Source: Pegoplata infirma | Lineage: Eukaryota > Arthropoda > Insecta > Diptera > Anthomyiidae | Direction of reading: 5' to 3' | Assembly (NCBI GenBank): GCA_963921195.1 | Contig: OY992541.1 | Coordinates: 10,448,951 to 10,512,950, forward strand | DNA: 64,000 nucleotides | Shown: in pieces, positions 53,662-64,000 of the stretch | Layout: the number at the start of each line of letters is the position of its first letter | Numbering within the stretch: the first letter of the stretch is position 1 | Position numbers and translations under genes: made by a program | Notes under the pieces: model-generated | Seen by the model: only the letters and a program-made list of their open reading frames with translations | Told to the model about the DNA's origin: nothing | The model's database searches: none

Positions 53662-54704
53662 CCAATCAGCAGAAAAATCTGCTGAAAATACACCCATTTT
53701 GAGCCATATGAGAAATCTGCTGATTTTAGCAGACGCGGTTTGCTAAATTTCTGTAGTGATAACCTGGGTTAAATCAGCAGATAAATCTGTCAAGACAGCA
53801 GAAAAATCTGCTGATTTCAGCGGAAAAATCTGCTGATTTTAGCAGAAAAAACTGCTGATTTCAGCAGAAAAATCTGCTAATTTCGGCGGAGAAAATTATT
53901 GATTTAAACAGAAAAATTTGAAATCACACTAAATTTAAGCCAAATAATATGTTTTCTGTAAACATATCTTTTTTCAAAAATATTTTTTTTATAAAATTGG
54001 AAAAATATATATACGTCGGTATATTTAAAAACTTCATAAAATTCTTCAAAACATGCATGGCATGTCGTAACCGGCACACATGAAAGAATAGAAAGCAAAA
54101 AAAAAAACAACACTCACACTTATAATAAGAAAACATAATAACAAAACAAATTTAAAAACTACAAAAATCGACAGACATGTCTTAACAAGCACACACACAT
54201 GAAGCAAATGAAAACAGACATAATAAAACATGCACGCTTATACATAATAAAAAAATTTTAAACTTGCATTCCAAGGGTGGTTTTGAATTTTTTATTGCTA
54301 CGTTTGCGTGCATGAACTGAAGAACTTCTCTTCTTTAAAAGCACTAACAAACTGGCAAGCCGACAAAATTATATTTTTTGTAACATATTTAGTGACGCAT
54401 TTAAGCGGGTGCTATTTATATTCGTCCTCTTTCATTTTCAGATAGTGACATTTGATTTTCATTTTTGCGAGGCCGACATTTAAAACATACTTAAAAAAAG
54501 ATAACAAAAAATATCTGTAAAATTAGCAAAATAATCTGCTGAACAGAATCAGTAAAGGTTCTGTAAAATTTCGGTTGTTTTCAGAAATTGAATGGCAGAG
54601 AATTCTGCTAAAACATTCAGTTCAGCAGAAAAATCTGCCAAAAATTTGTAATTCTAAATTGAAAGTCATTTTACAGATTTTTTGACAGAGGTTTTCTTTT
54701 GAGT
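53662..54704. repeat. CAGCAGAAAAATCTGCTGA-rich element, one CACTC-type end
   Basis: A tandem array of about 26-bp units with palindromic AGCAGAAAAATCTGCT (53772-53925) and further single motifs at 53664, 54535 and 54620. The right edge 'ttttcttttgagtg' resembles the CACTC element end, but no matching left end was found. Short minus frames at 53904-54231 are low complexity. Confidence 0.55.
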
Positions 54705-54758
54705 GTGTAGTTAAAAAAAAGTATCCACTAATATTTTTGTACAAAAAAGGACAAAGGG

Positions 54759-55243
54759 AACAAGTGAGAGTTATTATCTTTTTCCCTCCAAAAGGTGAAC
54801 AAATTATAGGGGGTTTTTTTGGCGGGGGACACCTTTCTTTTCGTGATAAATGTTAACAAATTGATTTATTATGATTTTTACGCAATTTTATCAATATTTT
54901 TTTATGGAAGTGTCCACAGAAAAGGGCGGACGGAAAAAAATTAATTTTCTAATTAACTTGACCCAACTGCATGACCTTTTCTTTCATAAAAATATTTCAT
55001 ATGTTAAAGAAGGTGAACAAAGAATATAAAGAGGGAATTACGGAGGTAGGTCCCGTTTTACCAGGAACTTTGTTCTCCCTGGTCTGGTTTTGTCAATTTT
55101 TAAACTGAACCATCCAATGGCCATAAGATATGTTTGGGCCAAATGGATTAAGCTCTTTTGGTTTGGACTTCTTTTGGTTCTTCAACAGACGGGCGGACAT
55201 CGCTTGAATGAGTCTTTAATCAATGATAAATATACCTTCTTTG
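54759..55243 (-). mobile_element. DINE-1-like element, copy 11, degenerate
   Basis: AACAAGTGAGAGTTATT, decayed hairpin, 'ccctccaaaagg', body resembling copies 3 and 6, 'acagacgggcggacatcgctt' and 'ataccttctttg'. More diverged than any other full copy. Confidence 0.75.
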
Positions 55244-55357
55244 TTTTGACGATTTTTTGACGATTTCTGCAAATGGGATGACGATTTTGAGGATTTTTTT
55301 TTATAAAAATCGAACATTTTTGACGATTTTGTACCCAACAATTCTGGCAACCCTGAC
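55244..55357. mobile_element. Right end of a GGCAACCCT-type element
   Basis: Ends 'aattctggcaaccctga' after three or four 'tgacgattttt' repeats. The inverted partner TCAGGGTTGCCAG was not found; the end is compared with 56820-56832 and 63830. Confidence 0.45.
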
Positions 55358-55559
55358 TGAGATTGCAAACTTTTTTGTTCTTTTTTCCTTTAAAAGGTCA
55401 TAAATCTCCATCATTTAGGGGTAAAACAAATTTTACAAATTTTACAATTGCTTACAAATAAGCCTTTTAAAAAATCTGGACTGTGATCACGTAAAGTGAT
55501 AGTTAGCTATCGTCGATTTTCAGAGTCTTGTTGTTCCAAAATTATACAAAATGTTTCCA

Positions 55560-56566
55560 TTTTTATACCCTCCACTCTAGTGATAGAGGGTATATATAAG
55601 TTTGTCATTCCGTTTGTAACACCTCGAAATATTGGTCTAGGACCCCATAAAGTATATATATTTATGATCCTCGATCGATTTTAAGTCGATCTAGCGATGT
55701 CCGTCCGTCCGTCTGTCTGTCTGTCTGTCCGTCCGTAGAAAACACGCTAACTTTTGAAAGACTTTACAGAAGCTACTGAAGTTTGGCATATATGTTTGTC
55801 ATTCACCTGGTCAGGTTGGTATTGCAATCCAGCCAAATCGGTCCAGTGGTTCAAAAGTTATGAGCAAAAGAGTAAATTTCGGCAAGGGTGTTTTGCGAAT
55901 TTACGATATAAAAAACACGATAACTTTCGAAAGACAATAATGATACTACTGAAGCTTGGCATGTATCTTTGCCGTTCCCCGGGTCTGTTTGGTATTAAAT
56001 TTCAGCTCAATCGGTCCAGTCGTTCAAAAGTTATAAGCAAAACCCTGAATTTCAGATTAGTTTCATCTAAAATGCCACGTGTTTTTACAAGTTTTAAAAG
56101 CATTGGTGGTAACTAAACAATGCTTCTCAAACTTGTTTAATTTTAAAGCAATGCTTTTTAAACTTGTTTAGTTTTAAAAGCATTGGTAACTTAAAAATTA
56201 CCCTCGAAAAAAATTTTACACTTAAAAAAAATTTTACACTCAAAAAAAATTTTACACTCAAAAAAAATTTACACAAAAATTTTTTTTTTTATTTTTTTAC
56301 AAAAATGAGAATATTTTGTGTACATACGTACGTGCATTCACTCAGAAATATTTTTACAGTAAAAAAAATTTTACACTCAAAAAAAAAATAGTATTTTTTT
56401 TTTTTTTTTTAAATGACAAAAAAAGAGTTTTTTACTCAAAATAAAATATTTCTAATCAAAATTGTTAATTTTTTCATGTTAAAAAATGTACTACCCTTTA
56501 AAAAAATGCATTGTGGAGGGTATTCATAGATTCGGCAAAGTCGAATTTAACTTTTCTACTTGTTTT
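55560..56566 (+). mobile_element. DINE-1-like element, copy 10 (GTAGAAAAG subtype), complete
   Basis: All parts present: block at 55562-55660, GTCC/GTCT microsatellite (55698-55737), body with 'tccagtggttcaaaagttat', 'acactcaaaaaaaattttac' repeats (56200-56385), 'gtggagggtattcatagatt', hairpin and CTTGTT. It serves as the uninterrupted reference for copy 5. The 120- and 75-codon frames are shared with copy 5 because the copies are recent relatives, not because they code. Confidence 0.93.
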
Positions 56567-56744
56567 TAGTGTTTCTGGTTTGAAACACACTCTCTAATAA
56601 TATAATAAAGAAAAATTTTTAAATTTTTTCTCAAAACGATATGTATTTTGATGTCGTTTATGCATCGTCAATCGTTTTCGTTTTACGTGATTAGCCTCCA
56701 GGCTTTTAAAGTAAAAAATAGTTCTAAACAAAAAATGCAAAAAA

Positions 56745-56832
56745 AGGGGGAATATGGAATCCCGCGCGGGACGCGGGAATCGGTTATGAAAAGCGGGACA
56801 ATCCCAAATGCGGGACGTCTGGCAACCCTAGT
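56745..56832. mobile_element. CCCGC-rich right end, TGGCAACCCTA
   Basis: 'tcccgcgcgggacgcgggaa' and 'aatgcgggacgtctggcaac' then CCTA; GC-rich palindromic motifs like those at 63850-63920. Probably the right terminus of a TAGGGTTGCCA-type hAT-like element whose left end is not recognised here. Confidence 0.5.
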
Positions 56833-57914
56833 TCTGATAATGTTGAAAATACCTTTTTTAGTATAATTGAAGCAAGGATTTTCCTTAACCTATCCTTAAG
56901 ATATTCTTAGCGAATAAATATCCTTTTTATAAAGACTTGAGAAAATTCAGGGAAATCCTTTGATCTTAAAACTATCAATAATTCACAACACTTTTTGCAC
57001 GTAGTATTTACAATACGTTTAATATAGTTTTAGGTTTGATCAGGAATATGCCTATCTCAAAAAGACCTTTATAAAATAAGCAAGTAAAAATGAATTACAA
57101 CGTACTTCTTCAACAAAATCTTACTAAATAAATGTACAACTTGTGTCTTGCCAAGCATCTAATTTTTGTCAGGCCTGGATGACAAATAATGGTTCTTGGA
57201 CCAATTTAAATAAAATTTAAAATTTAACCGACCGAATCATTTTGCATTCCGATTTATTATATGTGTTCCATAACTATTTTTCACAAAACATTTCAAATTA
57301 TCAAGGACAACTGCTGCATCTTGGTGTTTTACTTTAAGCCGTTCCACATTGGGTTGAAATGGATTAAAAGTGGCGCTTTATTCAAAACTGAAAAAATTTT
57401 TTTTGCAAAAATTTTTAATTTAGGGTTAAAGTATATAAAATTATGCTAAAAAATCTGTCACAACTATTATTCTGAGTTGTTTACTTTTCTTGCAATCCGC
57501 CGTCAAAATCAAATAAATTTTTGTGTTTTTGAATATGGAGCTAAAAATTGAAAATCAACTTATTTCTAAAAATTTTTTTTGGTATTTATTCATTCAAAGG
57601 TATTTTTTTTTTATTATGGAACCATCAATTTTAGGCATTTTCAAATACATTTCTGTTTTTTGTTTTTTGAAAATTGTTGTAAAAATATTTTTGTTATTTT
57701 TTTGTAAAATGTTCCAAAATTGGAATATCTTTAATACTTGATGGAATATAAAAAAAAATGTAAGAGGTTGTTATTGCTTATACATTGTGATAATAAAGCA
57801 TATAGTATAAGCTTTAATTTAAAAGAAAAAAAACGTCCGCGTTTAATGCCGTTATTTTTTTATTTAAGATTTTATGAAAAAAAATGGTGGCTTCAATAAC
57901 ACTTCATCACAAAA

Positions 57915-58550
57915 AAACAAAAAAGTTTCTGACCCAGAAACTAGACCCACTTATCCTTATGTATTTTGACCTTCTGAAATCGATTCTGCCATCAGAATTA
58001 AATTCTATAGTTGGGGTTTCCTGTGATTTACAAGGAAAGTCCGCAAAGTGAACCCACCTAATTTCCTTGTGAATTTTACAAAGTTATAAAATTTTTTAAT
58101 CTTATTTCTGTATGTAAGGTTCAAGTCTGATTTATTACGTAGAAAATAAGAGTATTTTTAATAAAATCGGTAAAAAATTGAAGAAGTTACATGCATTTGA
58201 ACAAAAACGCATAATTTCAGTTTTATACAAAAACAGTTGTATTTATGTTGTGAATTAATGCATTTGTTCAAATGCAAGTAACTTCTGCAATTTTTGATGG
58301 ATTTTATGAAAAACCCTCTTATTTTATTTGTAATAAATCAGACTTGAACATTACATAAAAATTTTAAAAAATGTTAACTTATTGTTAGTCAAATTTACAA
58401 GGAAATCAGGTCAGTTCACTTTTGGGGACTTTCCTTGTAAATTAAAGAAAAACCCAACGATAGAATTTAATTCTGATCGCGGAATTGAATTTAGAAGGTA
58501 AAAATACATAAGTATTAGTGGGTCTAGACCTTTTTTTGTGGGTCTTTGTA
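57915..58550. repeat. Palindrome with ~300-bp arms
   Basis: 'cttatgtattttgaccttct' and 'cagaattaaattctatagtt' in the left arm are mirrored at 58440-58520. The arms meet near 58240 ('caaatgca..tgcatttg'). Confidence 0.8.
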
Positions 58551-58562
58551 ATCTATATATAA

Positions 58563-58700
58563 ACAAGTAAGAGTTTAAAATTCGGCTGTGCCAAATCTTT
58601 GAAACCCTCCAACAAGCAAAAAAAAATAAAAATGACAGGGACGCTTTTTGTGGGGAGTTTGAAGGGGGGCGGGGGCGGGGTAAGCAGATGTCTCTGGGTG
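58563..58700 (-). mobile_element. DINE-1-like 3' end, copy 12
   Basis: AACAAGTAAGAGTTTAAA, hairpin ATTCGGCTGTGCCAAAT (one arm mutated), 'aaccctccaac', and a G-rich start of body (58655-58685). The rest is missing. Confidence 0.75.
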
Positions 58701-59151
58701 GTGTAATATAATATCTGACAAATATAATAATAATAGTTCAAAAATTACAACTTTCCTGACTTTTTTATGGAAAATTTAAAAAATTTTAAAATTTGGTGTA
58801 ACACAAAAATCCGACTTTAAACAAATTTTTTGCAAGTATTAACACATATTTTTTTTTTTATTGTTTTAAATTTTTATTATCGCATTAAAAATACTTTAAT
58901 TTGCAACTGTATTCATTAAAGTATCGCTTTTGGTTTAAAAGTTACAGCTTAAATCGTGAATCAAGTTCAATTTTCAAAAAACACTAAAAAAATTCTGACA
59001 GGTTAAAAAAAAAATAAAAAACACATGTTTTCTCTTTAAAAATGTGCTTTCTAATGTATTATTCATCATTCATCAATCAAAAAATATTATATGTTAAAAT
59101 TACTGCTTCCCTGAATAAAGCGCCACTTTGCCTCTCATTCAACCCAATGTG

Positions 59152-59976
59152 CGTTCGTTAAAAAAAAACTACAAATTTATATTCGGGTTCCCACAAAAAA
59201 AAATTGATTAAAAAAAAAAAGTGGAAAAACGTGGACGAGTTCTTTTGTTATTTTTAATCTACATACTTATACCAATATTTTCTGCAAAGAACTAAGCGCG
59301 CCAATGAGGGCCACAAAAGTAGCTGACTATCACATATCAAATTTGCAAAATAAATTAGTATTTTCTTTGGAACTCACTTTATAACAGCGTTACTTGCCAT
59401 ATGATTAACTTATGTCAACCAAAACAGCATTATCATACAAGCAACATATCTAGCTTAAAACTGCATTACCAATAAGGTCGAATTTTAAATGCAATATAAT
59501 TACTTAACCGTTACAAGTGCATGTGGATTTCAAAGATTTTAAAGCCACAATATGATATATTTCAAAAACTTCAACTTTAGAGACATGTAACTTAAAAACT
59601 ATTAAAGATATCTATAAACTGTTTTGGATTTGTTTTATTTAGGATGTTTTCTTAAAATAAAATTCATAAAACCTGAAGTTTTAAGACATTTAGTTTGACC
59701 ATTTACGGCCAAGGTCACAACACTGTGCCCCCCCCCCCCCCCCCCACCGAAAAATTTAAATTTCACCCCAGTGCACAGTGATTCGTTTCATTGGCAAAAA
59801 TCAAAAAAAAGTATGTCTTCAATGTTGATGATTTTTTGTATTTTTACAGTTTAATGGTAAACTAAAAGAAATATGTACTTTTCTTATTTTTAAGAAGTCA
59901 TATGTTGCCACAAGAGGGCGCTAAAGTATGGAAATTCAACGATATTGTGTTAAAACCTAAAAATTGATTTTTATAG
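59152..59976. other. No gene; contains a C homopolymer
   Basis: AT-rich sequence with a run of about 17 C at 59728-59744. No coding similarity or transposon ends recognised. Confidence 0.55.
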
Positions 59977-61060
59977 GTTTACTAAAATAATTATAAAAAA
60001 TCGAATTTTAAAGAAATCAACGAACTTTTTTTTGCAAAAGTTACTTAAATATAGTTGCTAAAAGTTGTATGTGCAATTTTTTAGAATTAATCTTAAAATA
60101 CATTTTTGTATTGCTCTGAAATCTATATTTTTTCTACAGAATCCCCAAATATTGACAAATTTTGATGGAATGCATAAAAAAAGTTCGTGAGTCAAAAAAT
60201 TATTTTTTTCGCTTTTTCGATAGCTCAGACTATGGTTTATAAGCCAAAACAATAAAAATAACTAAGTTTTTATCTGAAGTTGGAAAAAAGTTAGGTCTTT
60301 TTTGTGTCTTTATTTAATTTTTTTCAAAAGCTATATTATTAATGGAAAAAATATTAGAAAAAAATCCAATATTAAGTATTTTTTCTTTACACACTGATAT
60401 ATTATATAGTATTCTGTAAAAATATATTAAAAAGTCAGAAAAAAATTATGCAGTACGTGGGCCGTTTTGCTTTAAAAGTTATCCATGACTTTTACTAAAA
60501 TCCCCAAAATCACCAAATTTTAATGGCCTTCATAAAAAAAGTTCGTGAATAAAATTTTTTTGTTTTTTATTTTTTTTGTAGCTTTAACTATGTTTTATAA
60601 GATCAAAAATAAAAATAACTAAGTTTTTTTTTTAAGTTGAAAAAAAAAAAAAATTTTAAAAAAAATCTAAAATTGGATTATTTTTTTTTTTTAATTATTT
60701 TATTTACTGTAAATAAATTTAAAAAATACATCAACATTTTAGTGTTTTTTTATATAAAGGGATTTATTGTATTGTATACCATAAATTTATAGTAAATAAT
60801 TCGATAAAATAAGTATACAGTGGGCCATTTTGCTTTAAAACCAGTATTTGATTTTCGTTGGTATCCCAAATCAAAACCAAATTATTTTTTGAGATACATA
60901 AAAAAAGTTCGTACTCAAAAATTATTTTTTATTGATTTTTTTAACATCCTGGACTGTTTTCTATACAATCAAATAATAAAAATAACTAAGTTTTTGAAAA
61001 AAACGAAAAAAAAAAAAAAAAAAAATAAATAAAAATTTGAAGTACCAAAAATTTTTTTTT
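59977..61060 (-). repeat. Satellite-like repeat Z, three units
   Basis: 'aaaaaaagttcgtgagtc' with 'aataaaaataactaagttttt' recurs at about 60175, 60535 and 60903 (spacing about 365 bp). 'gggccgttttgctttaaaa' recurs at 60461 and 60823. Inverted relative to 38765-39483. Ends in long A and T runs (61005-61080). Confidence 0.8.
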
Positions 61061-61239
61061 TTTTTTTTAAGTTTTTTTTTATTAACGGGGTATATACTTA
61101 GAAATAAAGCAAGTATTAAACGAGTTTACTTAAAACTTATTTTGAATAAACTTATTTTCGTAATGCAATAGGAAATAAGTGTTGAGAATTTTTTGTTTTT
61201 GCAGTTATTATGTATTTTTATATTTTTGACTAAATTAAA

Positions 61240-62030
61240 AAAAAAGGATATATTAACAGCTTTTTTGTTACTGCAAGCAACTCAACGAAATTGGGCACAC
61301 TTATTAACGCCATTTGATCAAATCTATATTAAAAATTTGATAGCAATTGAAAGATTTTTAAAATAGTTACAGCGATTTCAAGAAAAAGGATATATGGCAG
61401 CCACGCGAGTCCTTACTCAGATTAAAATACAAATGTTGTACGTCGATAGTTATCTAAATTTCAAAGACAATAACTAAGTTAAGTAATTTTATATCAAGTT
61501 TTGTGGCTAAAACTCCACTTTTAAATTTCAGGATATACGACAGTTACAAATGTCCTTCGACCGATTTGCTCAAAATTTTTATTTTTTTTCTATTAATTAA
61601 TTTTGTGTTTGCGTACCAAATTTGGAAAATCGTTGACAACTCTTTCTATTTTATTTTTGTGATTAAACTATATTAACACTTTATTGCAGTTTTTAAAAAG
61701 GATATACAAATAACTTTTGTTTTACAGAACCGATTTCAGCGAAATTTGGCACACAGATTGACATCACTTATTTAAATTTTTACAAAAAATTTCAAGGGTA
61801 TCGAGTAATTTTTGAGCGATTTACAATATTTTTAAGAAAAAGGATATATGGCAGCCACGCGAGTACTTGCTTCAATCTAAAAAAAAATTTACACATAAAA
61901 TACTATAACAAAATTGATAATATTGAAAAAGTTTGGGAATTTTGTGACCATTTTTGTAGTTTTAATCACATATTTAAATTTCAGGATATATGGGGGGTAG
62001 GCGTGTCCTTGCTCCGATTTTTCCAAAAAC
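61240..62030 (+). repeat. ~454-bp tandem repeat, about two units
   Basis: 'agaaaaaggatatatggcag' with 'ccacgcgagt' occurs at 61381 and 61835. 'gaaattgggcacactta' and 'gaaatttggcacacagatt' are likewise paired, and 'tttcaggatata' recurs at 61530 and 61980. Noncoding. The overlapping frames at 61889-62315 differ between units. Confidence 0.7.
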
Positions 62031-62279
62031 TCGTTTTTTTCTTGATTAGATCGTTTAATGCCAGTGTACCAAATTTCAGAAATCTGCGACCAATATTCTA
62101 TTTTTGCCCACTCGATATATGGGAACGAATCACTGTGCAGTGTGGCGAGAACCAAATGTTGGGAATCAGCGGAATTTTGGAGTTATTTTTTTATATTTGT
62201 CCCCACAACGATAAAAGTACCTGGCAACGATAATTGTTGCCTGTGTCTATATGCCTATTATGTTGTGAATAGTATGCAA

Positions 62280-63590
62280 AAAGCAACGAAATCACCCATC
62301 GACAGTTCTCTATGATGCCATCAGAGCTTTGCACAGAATATAAACAAACAACAATGCCACATTTACAGAAAATATTTTACATTGCCTTCAAAAGCTTTCT
62401 TTACAATTTCTTTTTAAGCTAAATAATTATTGCTACAAACAAGCTTTCAAATAAGCTCAGTTTTTTTTTTTTCAACAAAAACAACAACTATAGCAAAACA
62501 ATTAAACTAATTGTCAGTTAAAGAGAGCTCGCTAGTTTGAAAGTTTATCTGGGCTGCATTTGTATTAGATTGACGCACGGTTAGTTAAAAAAAAAAAAAA
62601 AAAAACAAAAAAATAAATAAATTATTAAAAAAATTAACATCAATTATATAAAAATAGTTGATTAAACAAAATAAAATCGGACATATTTAAACAAGAGAGC
62701 ATACAAAGAAAGAATTGACATTTTCTTCATTAATTCATACAAGAATTTTATTCCATATTATACATTAAATAAGTTTGTGTTTTTGTGTGTGCTTTTTCGT
62801 AACCTTCAAGTTTTTTTTTTTTTTTGTTTCTTGTTCAAGTTATTGTATAGTGTGTGTAGTACCATCGGTTTATATTTATAAATGAACCAGTGATGCCAGC
62901 TTAAATGTCAATTATGAGCATGCTACCGTATTTTTGTTTTAACTTTTGTTGATAGAAATGCATCAATAAAAAAAAAACTTGACTAAGTTATTTACAATTA
63001 ATTTAAAAATCGTATCTGTGTAACTTTTGAGATTTTCGTTAGGTGTTTTGATGAAAAAATCATACAGTTTTTAAAACAAAAACCACTTGTTAAAATTACA
63101 GTTTTAAAATGTGAGTTGTCATGTAGAACCAGCAATAATAAAATTACTGCATTACAGATTTTGGCTTCTATATTGAATTTAATTTTAACAACTGTTTGGT
63201 AAAAGTTAGAAAAACTTTAGTATAATTTTATGGCTACATTTGTGCTGTGACAATTTGCCCCAACAAACAATTTAAATGAATTACAATATAAATGTAAATT
63301 TTAAATAAAATGTATGTTTGAAATAATTAAACACCATATTTTAACACTGATACATATTTGTGTATTGATTTATTTAGTTATTTTTTGAAACAATTTTCAA
63401 GCTGAAAATTTAACAATTTTTTTTGTTAAACGTCAATGAAATACGCTCATATACGTTTTTAATGTATTCTGATTAATAACCCAATTATATGACGTTTTCT
63501 TAGCATCTGTAATATGGCAGCACAGTATATTAAAATGCAAGTGTACGAATTTGAAATAATCAAAAGCTCGTAGAAAATAATTGCAAACAT
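62280..63590. other. Apparently single-copy stretch, no gene recognised
   Basis: Unlike the rest of the window this interval shares no repeat I can see and has more balanced sequence with 'caacaaaaacaacaac' runs. It could be host intergenic, intron or promoter DNA. No open frame, splice-supported exon or RNA gene was identified. Confidence 0.4.
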
Positions 63591-63593
63591 TCA

Positions 63594-63639
63594 CTCAGAA
63601 AGTGGTAACAGTAAGTTACATGTTAGTTGTTTGTATGTT
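63594..63639 (+). repeat. CACTC-type left end fragment
   Basis: CACTCAGAAAGTGGTAACAG then 'taagttacatgttagttgtt' matches the left end at 37179 ('cactcagaaaattatgtaag', 'ttactacatgttagtt'). Confidence 0.6.
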
Positions 63640-63712
63640 CAGCCCCGGAATGTAGGCAACTGCCTAGGGCCCACATCGGATGAGGGCTCATGCTCTGATT
63701 TTTCATATGCAG
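63640..63712 (+). mobile_element. GGGCCC-type hAT-like left end
   Basis: CAGCCCCGGAATGTAGGCAA then 'ctgcctagggcccacatcgg' resembles 3398-3440. The right end is absent. Confidence 0.45.
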
Positions 63713-63829
63713 GCAGAGTTGCCATATATCAGTATTTTCCCTTTTTACAGTTTTTTGAGGTGCTAAAAAGTTTTCATGTTCTATTTGAAAATTAAACTGC
63801 ATATTTAAGTTTTTTTTATTAGCATATAT
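63713..63829 (+). mobile_element. CAGTGTTGCCA-family left end
   Basis: CAGAGTTGCCATATATCAG and 'ttttttgaggtgctaaaaag' match the reversed right end of the MITE at 41090-41435. Confidence 0.65.
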
Positions 63830-64000
63830 TAGGGTTGCCATTAGAGTTTTTCTTTTCCCGGACTTTTTCATTTCCCGGGAAAGCGGGATTCATTTTTAAA
63901 TTTCCCGGGATCCCGGGAATTCCGGTAAAAAGTAAAAACCCACATTTTTTGTCAAAAAAATATATAAAAACCTTATGAATGCGATTACACTATTTATAAT
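63830..64000 (+). mobile_element. TAGGGTTGCCA element, runs off the window
   Basis: TAGGGTTGCCATTAG followed by CCCGGGAAAGCGGG and TCCCGGGATCCCGGGAATTC palindromes. This is the left end of a GC-palindrome-rich hAT-like element. The right end lies beyond 64000. Confidence 0.55.

Larger units (their letters stand above)
57345..59151. mobile_element. Foldback element, CACATTGGGTTGAA ends, CGTTC duplication
   Basis: CACATTGGGTTGAA and TTCAACCCAATGTG, then 'aaagtggcgctttattca' mirrored; CGTTC at 57340-57344 and 59152-59156 gives a 5-bp duplication. The interior includes a palindrome (57915-58550) with arms from 'gacccagaaactagacccac' and the 5'-truncated DINE-1 at 58563. The arms are AT-rich and moderately diverged. 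Confidence 0.75.

Noticed and set aside
55754..56391. 120- and 75-codon frames also present at 24121-24677.
   Set aside because: Both copies are DINE-1 bodies; the frames are kept only because the copies are close relatives, and they fail in copy 9.
63623..63871. 82-codon minus frame.
   Set aside because: It spans the left ends of three different DNA elements.
1..64000. An undescribed defence, secretion or biosynthetic system.
   Set aside because: No operon-like or host coding sequence exists here; everything coding is from transposons. I found no such system.

Overview
The window looks like a repeat-packed, probably heterochromatic stretch of a fly genome. It is AT-rich with long homopolymers and holds no intact open reading frame longer than about 200 codons. 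It carries at least 13 full or partial copies of an element built like the dipteran mini-me / DINE-1 (Helentron-derived) family: a conserved block ending in 'ataaagtatatat', a GTCC/GTCT microsatellite, a body, a 3' hairpin ATTCGGC..GCCGAAT and a CTTGTT end. That family and the jockey-type LINE point to a higher (cyclorrhaphan) fly; the species cannot be told. I found no host protein-coding gene. Bases 62280-63590 are the only sizeable stretch that looks single-copy.

Layout. 1-1500: a CACG-rich hAT-like element carrying a second copy of itself, which carries a DINE-1. 2330-7317: a direct repeat pair brackets a LINE reverse-transcriptase scrap that seems split by a 3.1-kb element; inside that element are two more hAT-like elements. 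6350-6812: a 16-bp minisatellite. 7470-9212: a TA-flanked element containing another element with two tRNA-like sequences. 9944-13896: a hAT-like element containing a truncated jockey-type LINE, itself interrupted by two small MITEs. 15113-26088: a DINE-1, then a 9.1-kb hAT-like element (8-bp target duplication GTTGTATG) containing a DINE-1, palindromic MITEs, a 3.5-kb foldback with three further insertions, and a second hAT element with the C-terminal remains of its transposase. 26097-38081: a roughly 180-bp-period repeat family (called Y here) interrupted by two large foldbacks and several smaller elements. 38250-42312: tandem repeats, a large palindrome and nested MITEs. 43143-53203: a 10-kb nest at least four insertions deep, with a Foldback-type element whose arms are arrays of a 20/21-bp repeat and a dead mariner. 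53600-59151: DINE-1 copies and a foldback. 59977-62030: satellite-like tandem repeats. 63594-64000: ends of three or four DNA elements.

The coding remnants are all from transposons: a jockey-type endonuclease plus reverse transcriptase (10114-12956), a second LINE scrap (5885-6052), a hAT transposase C-terminus (24878-25429, minus), a mariner transposase (49040-49623) and a fragment resembling the N-terminal region of an uncharacterised transposon protein (20191-20575, minus). None looks functional. The main value of the window is structural: many insertions have intact target-site duplications, and in several cases the uninterrupted site survives elsewhere in the window, either in the opposite arm of the same foldback or in another repeat copy. 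This fixes element ends to the base and gives an order of insertion. All family names rest on motif recognition from sequence alone; no database was searched.
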